From Desulfuromonadales bacterium C00003107 (GTDB lineage: Bacteria > Desulfobacterota > Desulfuromonadia > Desulfuromonadales > Syntrophotaleaceae), in assembly GCA_001751225.1 (NCBI GenBank), contig MAXT01000152.1, forward strand, positions 1-11,697: a DNA stretch of 11,697 nucleotides. The letters are read 5' to 3'. The notes under the pieces were generated by a model. The model was given only the letters and a program-made list of their open reading frames with translations, was not told the DNA's origin and did not search any database. This document shows, piece by piece, positions 1 through 7,203 of this stretch. Positions within the stretch are counted from its first letter, which is position 1. Every line of letters starts with the position of its first letter. The translations under genes were made by a program, and so were the position numbers.

Positions 1-1694
<1,694 letters not shown>

Positions 1695-1796
1695 GTGGCA
1701 AGGATTTGTGATGCCTGCCGGTTTAGCGGATTTTCCAGTGCCAGGTTGAATCTGCTTCCCTTAGGCAATCAGGCGCGGCACTGGCGACAGTAAACA

Positions 1797-1825
1797 TTGT
1801 CTTGCCGGCTTCCATCAAGTAAACT
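1797..1825 (+). promoter_or_regulatory. Candidate weak sigma70 promoter for the CorC-like gene
   Basis: TTGTCT (1797-1802) and TAAACT (1820-1825) are separated by 17 nt, and each matches the sigma70 hexamers at 4 of 6 positions. The start would lie near 1832, about 34 nt before the TTG start codon at 1866. An alternative -10, TGTAAT at 1836-1841, has no good -35 partner. The match is modest, so this is a tentative call. Confidence 0.3.
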
Positions 1826-1852
1826 CCCGTTAAACTGTAATGAAAATATCCT

Positions 1853-1859
1853 AGAGGAG
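1853..1859 (+). promoter_or_regulatory. Ribosome binding site that fixes a TTG start
   Basis: AGAGGAG at 1853-1859 lies 6 nt before the TTG at 1866. No ATG or GTG at this position competes. The in-frame TTG further upstream at 1797 has no comparable Shine-Dalgarno sequence and would place 23 uncharacteristic residues before the first membrane segment. The site therefore decides the start of the CorC-like protein. Confidence 0.75.
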
Positions 1860-1865
1860 TTCCGG

Positions 1866-3131
1866 TTGTTCGACGATCCGTATTTTTATCTGATGATTTT
1901 GGCACTGCTGGTTGCTCTCTCCGCCTTTTTTTCCGGCTCGGAAACGGCCCTGCTGACCCTCGATTCCTTGCGCGTTCAATACCATGTGGCCAAGGGGCGG
2001 CCCGGTGCTCGGCTGCTGGAGTCGATACGCAAGCATCCCGACCGGCTGCTCGGTGCCATTCTGGTCGGCAACAATCTGGTCAATATCGCCGCTTCGGTCT
2101 TCGCCACGGCTTTCTTCGTGCGATTTTATGGTGAACACGGCGAGTTGCTGACCATTCTCATTCTGACTCCGGTGATCCTGATATTTGCCGAGGTCTGTCC
2201 CAAGACTTTCGCTGCCCGCAACCCCGAACGGGTTTCTTTTTGGGTGGTGCGGCCGATCAAGCTGACCATGGTGCTGCTGGGGCCGGTGGTCTGGCTGGTG
2301 ACTGGCATGGCCAGATTGATGAATCGCTTCAGTCGCAGCGAGACCGATGGGGAGACCATCTCCGAGGATCAGATTCGTACCATGATTAGCGTCGGCGAGG
2401 AGGCCGGGGTGGTCGGTCAGGAGAAACGGCGCATGTTGCACGGTGTTTTCGAACTGTCTCAGATTCGAGTCCGCGATATCATGATCCCCCGCACCGAGGT
2501 GGTCGGTATGGAGGTCGCTACCCCCTTTGCCGAGGTTTTGCAGATTGCTCAGCAGGCCAGTCATTCGCGGCTTCTGGTCTACGAGCAGAACCTGGATCAG
2601 GTGGTGGGGGTCATTCATAGTAAGGATATTCTCAACTATGTTCATCAGCCTGGGGAGTTTTCTCTACGCGAGCAGGCCCGGGCGCCTTACTTTGTTCCTG
2701 AATCGCAGCGCATCAGTGGTCTGTTGCAGGCCATGCGACAGCAGCGCATGCACTTGGCGGTGGTGGTCGATGAATACGGCGGTGTCGAGGGCATCGTTAC
2801 CCTGGAGGATATTGTCGAAGAGATCGTCGGCGACATTCAGGATGAATACGATGCCGACGAGGTTCTGTTCCGCGAGCTCGGGCCCGACCGTTTTCTGATC
2901 GGCGGCAGCGCCGCTCTACGGGACGTCAACCAGAAATTTGATCTACAACTTTCCGCGGAACATGCCACGACTCTCGCCGGCTTCCTGCTACATTGCCTTG
3001 GCACCATCCCCGCCCGTGGGGAGAGTTGCGAGGCGCAGGGTGCAGTTTTTATCGTGCGCAGGGTGGTCGATAAGCGTATTGAGACCATTGAGCTAAAGCT
3101 GCCGGTCAAGCCACCGGTAGAAGATGCGTAA
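1866..3131 (+). CDS. HlyC/CorC (CNNM) family membrane protein with CBS domains
   Basis: A 421-residue inner-membrane protein of the DUF21/CNNM-CBS-CorC_HlyC family, whose members include bacterial CorC, MpfA and YtfL/PaeA. The DUF21 membrane domain covers about residues 5-150: a first helix followed by FFSGSETALL (21-30), the conserved LVGNNLVNI (66-74) and FAEVCPKTFAARNP (107-120). An acidic linker with SEDQIRTMI leads into a CBS pair (about 200-330), containing RDIMIPRTEV, GVIHSKDIL and VVVDEYGGVEGIVTLEDIVEEIVGDI-type signatures. A CorC_HlyC domain fills about 335-415. The length and domain order are normal for the family. The start is TTG at 1866 because of a strong Shine-Dalgarno sequence. 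Family members have been linked to Mg2+/Co2+ or Na+/Mg2+ transport and to polyamine export; the substrate here cannot be read from sequence, and the old label 'hemolysin' is not supported. It is monocistronic, between a divergent ligA and the mra promoter. Confidence 0.9.
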   Translation: MFDDPYFYLMILALLVALSAFFSGSETALLTLDSLRVQYHVAKGRPGARLLESIRKHPDRLLGAILVGNNLVNIAASVFATAFFVRFYGEHGELLTILILTPVILIFAEVCPKTFAARNPERVSFWVVRPIKLTMVLLGPVVWLVTGMARLMNRFSRSETDGETISEDQIRTMISVGEEAGVVGQEKRRMLHGVFELSQIRVRDIMIPRTEVVGMEVATPFAEVLQIAQQASHSRLLVYEQNLDQVVGVIHSKDILNYVHQPGEFSLREQARAPYFVPESQRISGLLQAMRQQRMHLAVVVDEYGGVEGIVTLEDIVEEIVGDIQDEYDADEVLFRELGPDRFLIGGSAALRDVNQKFDLQLSAEHATTLAGFLLHCLGTIPARGESCEAQGAVFIVRRVVDKRIETIELKLPVKPPVEDA

Positions 3132-3232
3132 CTCGGGTTTGTCAGCATAAAAGGTTGGAATTAATCAGCTCTTTTAGTTGGTGTTTGTCCCCTGCTCAAT
3201 GTGACCGATTTAGTCCCTTATTTTTGCTTTTC

Positions 3233-3262
3233 AAGAGCGTCCTTCAGTCGAAGGGCGCTCTT
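3233..3262 (+). terminator. Hairpin after the CorC-like gene, probable terminator
   Basis: A 12-bp stem (left arm 3233-3244, right arm 3251-3262, loop CAGTCG) contains one G-T wobble and no mismatch. It lies about 100 nt after the CorC-like stop and 45 nt before the -35 of the mra promoter, where a terminator insulating the two units would be expected. The following bases (GTCGTTCG) are only mildly T-rich, so intrinsic termination may be weak. On the minus strand the stem is followed by A-rich rather than T-rich sequence. Confidence 0.5.
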
Positions 3263-3306
3263 GTCGTTCGAGTGAGCTAAGTTCTTAAAAGATCATAAAA
3301 ATCCGC

Positions 3307-3335
3307 TTGACAGCTGTGGGGCGTCTCGTTATAGT
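3307..3335 (+). promoter_or_regulatory. Strong sigma70 promoter of the mra/dcw cluster
   Basis: TTGACA (3307-3312, perfect -35) and TATAGT (3330-3335, 5 of 6 for the -10) are separated by 17 nt. The preceding 3283-3302 is A-rich (runs of AAAA and AAAAA), resembling an UP element. The start should fall near 3342, giving a leader of about 45 nt to the mraZ ATG at 3387. It is the only near-consensus promoter I found in the plus-strand cluster, and probably drives mraZ through at least murD. Confidence 0.8.
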
Positions 3336-3347
3336 TTTGGCCAATAA

Positions 3348-3363
3348 GTGGGTAAAAGTGTCA
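3348..3363 (+). promoter_or_regulatory. Candidate MraZ operator (degenerate MraZ box) in the mraZ leader
   Basis: GTGGGTAAAA (3348-3357) is followed directly by GTGTCA (3358-3363), a 10-nt-period direct repeat whose second unit is degenerate. Studied MraZ proteins bind TGGGN repeats separated by 5 nt, just downstream of the mra promoter start; this element has the same place and spacing. Only the first unit keeps TGGG. Further G-rich matches are TGGGG at 3317-3321 (between -35 and -10) and at 3382-3386 (before the ATG), and an 8-bp palindrome TTGGCCAA (3337-3344) covers the predicted start site. Operator function is inference. Confidence 0.5.
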
Positions 3364-3377
3364 AACTAGACCAAGCT

Positions 3378-3386
3378 AGGGTGGGG
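3378..3386 (+). promoter_or_regulatory. Ribosome binding region of mraZ
   Basis: AGGGTGGGG lies directly before the ATG at 3387. AGGG at 3378-3381 gives a 5-nt spacing. This supports ATG 3387 over the in-frame GTG at 3348, which lies inside the putative operator only about 6 nt after the predicted transcription start and so could hardly have its own ribosome site. Confidence 0.6.
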
Positions 3387-3836
3387 ATGACTTTTCAAGG
3401 GGTACATAATAACGCCATCGATGCCAAGGGCAGGGCGAGCATTCCGGCCAAGTTTCGCGAGGTGCTGGCCGATGCCTATGGCGATGAGCAGTTGGTGGTT
3501 ACCCAGCAGAAGGGTGGGCTGGTGGCCTATCCCGTGCCCGAATGGCAGCGAATCGTCGACAATGTGCAGAAGATGGATCCCGGTCCTATGCGCGAAGCCA
3601 TCAACCTTTCTCTGCTCACTCCCGCCAGCCCCTGTTCCTTCGATAAACAGGGCCGAATCCAGATCAGTAAGTCGTTGCGTGAGTATGCTGGACTGGAAGA
3701 GGTACGGGAGGTCGTGGTGGTTGGCTCCTTCAATAAAATTCAACTGTGGAACCGAGTTAAGCACGAAGAGATAATGCGGACGGCCGAAGCGCTGGTCAAC
3801 GAAGATCCTCAGACTCTTTACGATCTGGGATTTTAA
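3387..3836 (+). CDS. mraZ: Transcriptional regulator MraZ
   Basis: MraZ is a ring-forming DNA-binding protein of the SpoVT/AbrB superfamily that regulates the dcw cluster, including its own gene. The 149-residue product shows the expected tandem repeat: first half MTFQGVHNNAIDAKGR followed by IPAKFREVL (about 1-27), second half FDKQGRIQISKSLREYAGL (85-103), then VVVGSFNKIQLW (110-121). The length is typical of the family (about 143-152). The ATG at 3387 is chosen because family members begin a few residues before the D-x-K-GR motif; starting at GTG 3348 would add 13 residues unlike any family N-terminus. It is the first gene of the operon, after a strong promoter with a candidate MraZ box. 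Its stop codon abuts the rsmH ATG with no gap, pointing to translational coupling. Confidence 0.95.
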   Translation: MTFQGVHNNAIDAKGRASIPAKFREVLADAYGDEQLVVTQQKGGLVAYPVPEWQRIVDNVQKMDPGPMREAINLSLLTPASPCSFDKQGRIQISKSLREYAGLEEVREVVVVGSFNKIQLWNRVKHEEIMRTAEALVNEDPQTLYDLGF

Positions 3837-4784
3837 ATGGTGACCGGGCCCGCATTCCAACATTTATCGGTAATGCCAGACGAAGTGTTGGCCTGTTTGC
3901 AACCGCAGCCGGGCGAAACCTTTGTTGATGGCACTCTTGGCGGCGGTGGACATTCCCGCCTGATTCTCGAAACCACAGCCCCCGACGGTCGTCTGATCGG
4001 ACTCGACCGTGATCAAGACGCACTACAGGCCGCATCCCGGATTCTCGACCCTTACGGTGACCGAGTGATTCTGCGTCACGGTAATTTCAGTGAGGTCGAC
4101 CAGATCCTTGAAGAACTCGGTATCGAGGCCATCGATGGAATGCTGCTCGATCTCGGTGTTTCATCCTTTCAGCTCGATGCCGGTCACCGGGGATTTTCCT
4201 TTCAGGTCGATGCGCCCCTCGATATGCGCATGGACCGCAGCGGAGGCCTGACTGCCGCGGACATTCTGCAAACGTACTCCGCTGAGGAACTGGCGCGGAT
4301 CTTTTTTGAATATGGCGAAGAGCGGTACTCGCGGCGCATTGCCCGGCGGATAGTCGAAAGACGGCTTGAGACGCCTCTGACAACGACCGCTCAGCTTGCT
4401 GAGCTGGTTAAGTACAGCGTGCCCAAGGGTCGTGTTCCTGCCCGGATTCATCCGGCCACCCGAGTCTTTCAGGCGCTGCGTATTGAGGTAAACGGTGAAC
4501 TGGAGCATGTGGCGCAGGGCCTGGAAAAGGCCATCAACTGCCTGCGACCCGGCGGGCGTCTGGCGGTGATCAGCTTTCACTCCCTCGAAGACCGCCTGGT
4601 CAAACGTTTTTTTCGTAGCGAGTCACAAAGCTGCATCTGCCCACCCAAGCTGCCCATGTGTATATGTAATCACCAACCCAGGGTCAAGGTGCTGACTCGC
4701 AAGGGGCTGCGGGCCAGTGAAGAAGAGGTGGCCAACAATCCACGATCCCGCAGTGCGGTGTTGCGGGCCGTGCGTCGCTGCTAA
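3837..4784 (+). CDS. rsmH: 16S rRNA (cytosine(1402)-N(4))-methyltransferase RsmH
   Basis: RsmH (formerly MraW) uses S-adenosylmethionine to methylate N4 of C1402 in the 16S rRNA decoding centre. The 315-residue protein has normal family length. The SAM-binding loop is DGTLGGGGHS (31-40), followed by GLDRDQDAL (55-63) and HGNFSEVD (81-88). LLDLGVSSFQLD (103-114), RGFSF (118-122) and PLDMRMD (127-133) are family signatures. The inserted helical domain lies at about 140-205, then ATRVFQALRIEVN (207-219) and GGRLAVISFHSLEDRLVKRFF (239-259). A cysteine cluster CICPP...CIC (C266, C268, C275, C277) near the C-terminus is seen in many family members. The ATG follows the mraZ stop without a gap, and GGGA at 3827-3830 inside mraZ serves as the Shine-Dalgarno sequence. 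A gap of about 100 nt separates it from ftsL. Confidence 0.96.
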   Translation: MVTGPAFQHLSVMPDEVLACLQPQPGETFVDGTLGGGGHSRLILETTAPDGRLIGLDRDQDALQAASRILDPYGDRVILRHGNFSEVDQILEELGIEAIDGMLLDLGVSSFQLDAGHRGFSFQVDAPLDMRMDRSGGLTAADILQTYSAEELARIFFEYGEERYSRRIARRIVERRLETPLTTTAQLAELVKYSVPKGRVPARIHPATRVFQALRIEVNGELEHVAQGLEKAINCLRPGGRLAVISFHSLEDRLVKRFFRSESQSCICPPKLPMCICNHQPRVKVLTRKGLRASEEEVANNPRSRSAVLRAVRRC

Positions 4785-4885
4785 GACTGATTATGTAAGG
4801 CCGAAGAAAAGTCATTTTCTCAAGCCGGTTCTGAGAAGGCCACCCAAGGCCTTATTCAGTAATGTAAAGACACAGGAGGGATGCC

Positions 4886-5206
4886 ATGGCGCATACCATC
4901 GTTCGGCCGGTTCCCAAGGTTAACTTGATTCCGCTGCAGCCACCGAGGCTGTTGCGGGTTTTTGTGTTTTTGGCCATTCTGCTCACAGTTTCTCTGTTCT
5001 TTGTCTGGTCTCGCCTGCAGTTGGTCAATTTGCAATACGATATCTCTAAGGAAGAATCGCGGCTGCGTGAGGCAAATCGTCAAGTGCGTGGCCTGCGTCT
5101 TGAAGCCGCCAGTCTGCGTCACCCTGGGCGGATCGAGGATGTGGCTAAAAAGCAACTCGCTCTGCGTAATCCGACCCCTCAACAGGTGGTGTACATCAAA
5201 CGATGA
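4886..5206 (+). CDS. ftsL: Cell division protein FtsL
   Basis: A 106-residue bitopic membrane protein. It has a short cytoplasmic N-terminus (1-21), one membrane helix (about 22-42, rich in L, F and V) and a periplasmic heptad-like coiled coil (about 46-80, EESRLREANRQVRGLRLEAASL region), ending in RIEDVAKKQLALRNPTPQQVVYI. The terminal pattern 'R-I-E-x-x-A-x-x-x-L-x-L-x-x-P' is typical of FtsL/DivIC-type proteins. FtsL forms a complex with FtsB and FtsQ that recruits and activates the FtsWI synthase at the septum. Primary sequence of this family is poorly conserved, so the call rests on size, topology and its place between rsmH and ftsI. AGGAGG (4874-4879) lies 6 nt before the ATG. Its TGA overlaps the ftsI ATG (ATGA at 5203-5206), implying coupled translation of two complex partners. 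Confidence 0.88.
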   Translation: MAHTIVRPVPKVNLIPLQPPRLLRVFVFLAILLTVSLFFVWSRLQLVNLQYDISKEESRLREANRQVRGLRLEAASLRHPGRIEDVAKKQLALRNPTPQQVVYIKR

Positions 5207-7173
5207 AGTGTTCGAAGCGCTGGCATAACTGGCGAATCAAGCTGATCGGGGTTGGGTTTGTCCTGGCTTTCGGTCTGATCGGTTACCGGGCTCTGAGCTT
5301 GCAGGTGCTCGATCACGAACTGTTTCAAAAGCGCGCCCAGCGTCAGTATCAGCGAATCATTCAACTGCCTCGTCAGCGAGGCACCATCTATGATCGTAAT
5401 GGGCAGGAACTGGCTATAAGTACGACGGTCGACTCGATTTATGTAGAACCCCACAGGATAGAGGATGTGCCTGGAACCGCCAAAGCACTGGCACGAGTAT
5501 TATCTCTATCGCAAAACCGAATGCTTGCCAAACTAAACAAAGAGCGGCGCTTTCTATGGATCAAGCGACAGGTGTCGCCCCGGGAAAGTGAAAGTCTGCG
5601 AGCTCTAAAGCTCAAGGGGGTCGGTTTTATCAAGGAGCATCGCCGCTTCTATCCCAATTCGCAGCTCGGTGCCCAGATTATCGGATTTACCGGGCTCGAT
5701 CCCACAGGGCTTGAAGGGCTGGAGCTGCAGTATGATTCCCAGATGCTCGGTGAACGGGGATTTCTGGTCATCGAAAAGGATGGCAAGGGCAAAAGTCTCG
5801 GTTTCGGTGATCAGGATGCCTCGGTACAGGGGGGTAAGCCGGGACATAGCCTGAGGTTGACTCTTGATAAAAATTTACAGTACATCGCCGAAAAGGAATT
5901 GGCCGTCGGGGTGCGTAAGGCACAGGCCAAGTCTGGCACAGTGGTAGTTCTCGACCCGGAAACGGGTCAGGTGTTGGCCATGGCCAGCTATCCGGACTAC
6001 AACCCCAATTCTTATCGCAGCAGCCGACCCAGTCAGTGGCGCAATCGAGCGATCTGCGACGCATTTGAACCAGGCTCGACCCTTAAACCGTTTTTGGTGG
6101 CGGCGGCTCTTAACGAAGGCGTGGTCAGCCCGAAGCAGAGCATCGACTGTGAAAACGGGCTCTATCGGATAGGGGGCCGGAAAGTCCGTGATACCCATCG
6201 CTACGGGCGGTTGACGGTTGAAGACATTATCAAGCTCAGTTCCAATATAGGTTCCGCCAAAATTGGTAAAAAGCTGGAACGGGATCGTTATTACCGCTAC
6301 CTGCGGGATTTCGGTTTTGGAGTCCGGTCCGGAATAGACTTTCCCGGTGAATCAAAAGGTTTGCTGCGTCCCTCTGAAAAATGGTTTGAGGCGGACCTGG
6401 CGAATATCTCCTTTGGTCAGGGAATTTCGGTAACCGCTCTGCAACTCGCTCGGGCCACGGCAGTCATCGCCAACGGTGGTTTACTCATGGAAGCAGATCT
6501 GGTGGAACAGGTTGTCGACAACCAGGGTGCTATCGTGGAAAAGCATAAGCCGCGTACGGTACATCGGGTGTTGCCAGAAGCCGTAGCTCACCAGGTACGG
6601 GATATGATGGTGAGGGTGGTGTCCGATGATGGCACCGGTCCTCTGGCGCAGGTTCCAGGTTTTACCGTTGCCGGCAAAACCGGGACCGCGCAGAAGGTCG
6701 ATCCGGTTACCGGTGGCTATTCGGTAGACAAACGGGTCTCTTCCTTCGTCGGATTTTTGCCGGCGGCGGCCCCCCGGTTGGTGATCCTGGTGGTGGTCGA
6801 CGAACCGGAAGGTCAGACCTACGGCGGACTGGTAGCGGCGCCGGTGTTCTCGCGCATCGCAGAGCAGTCGTTGCGCTACCTGGGGGTGTCTCCCACGGAA
6901 GCACCTCGGCAAATGGTTCTGCCCGAGTTCGTTTTTGATGATCCCGTACCCGCGGCTCTGCCGCCCTTGGTTGGAACACGCCAGGATGGGACCTTGCCGA
7001 CCATGCCCGATTGCGTCGGCATGAGTGGTCGCCAGGTGTTGCAGACCATGGAACGGGTGGGGCTCAATATTAAACTCAAGGGTAGCGGTCGGGTCGTAGA
7101 GCAGCATCCTACAGCCCACAGGGCAATTCAATACGGCAGCGAAGTGTGGGTCAGGCTGGCACCGCCGGCCTAA
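5203..7173 (+). CDS. ftsI: Division-specific penicillin-binding protein FtsI (PBP3-type) with C-terminal PASTA domain
   Basis: A class B penicillin-binding protein, the D,D-transpeptidase that cross-links septal peptidoglycan together with FtsW. The 656-residue product has a cytoplasmic tail, a membrane anchor (about 12-32), a PBP dimerisation/pedestal domain (about 55-210, with RGTIYDRNG at 59-67 and the 'F-x-G-x-D-x-x-G-x-x-G-L-E' motif near 162-174), and a transpeptidase domain (about 245-555). Catalytic motifs are complete: S292-T-L-K295, S346-S-N348 and K492-T-G-T. FGQGISVTALQLARA (404-418) is a further family signature. After LRYLGV a linker leads into one PASTA domain (about 598-653: LPTMPDCVGMSGRQVLQTM onwards). 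PASTA is absent from E. coli FtsI (588 residues) and explains the greater length. Such architecture is also given the name spoVD/PBP2x in Gram-positives, but position after ftsL and the meso-DAP context favour FtsI. It is joined to ftsL by a 4-nt overlap. Confidence 0.95.
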   Translation: MKCSKRWHNWRIKLIGVGFVLAFGLIGYRALSLQVLDHELFQKRAQRQYQRIIQLPRQRGTIYDRNGQELAISTTVDSIYVEPHRIEDVPGTAKALARVLSLSQNRMLAKLNKERRFLWIKRQVSPRESESLRALKLKGVGFIKEHRRFYPNSQLGAQIIGFTGLDPTGLEGLELQYDSQMLGERGFLVIEKDGKGKSLGFGDQDASVQGGKPGHSLRLTLDKNLQYIAEKELAVGVRKAQAKSGTVVVLDPETGQVLAMASYPDYNPNSYRSSRPSQWRNRAICDAFEPGSTLKPFLVAAALNEGVVSPKQSIDCENGLYRIGGRKVRDTHRYGRLTVEDIIKLSSNIGSAKIGKKLERDRYYRYLRDFGFGVRSGIDFPGESKGLLRPSEKWFEADLANISFGQGISVTALQLARATAVIANGGLLMEADLVEQVVDNQGAIVEKHKPRTVHRVLPEAVAHQVRDMMVRVVSDDGTGPLAQVPGFTVAGKTGTAQKVDPVTGGYSVDKRVSSFVGFLPAAAPRLVILVVVDEPEGQTYGGLVAAPVFSRIAEQSLRYLGVSPTEAPRQMVLPEFVFDDPVPAALPPLVGTRQDGTLPTMPDCVGMSGRQVLQTMERVGLNIKLKGSGRVVEQHPTAHRAIQYGSEVWVRLAPPA

Positions 7174-7203
7174 CGAACTCTTTCGATTTTTCTTGGCGGG
7201 GAC

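Noticed and set aside
1851..2645. Open frame of 264 codons on the minus strand inside the CorC-like gene
   Set aside because: Complement of a gene with a clear DUF21-CBS-CorC architecture. Its composition (many H, Q and N) is typical of an antisense translation.
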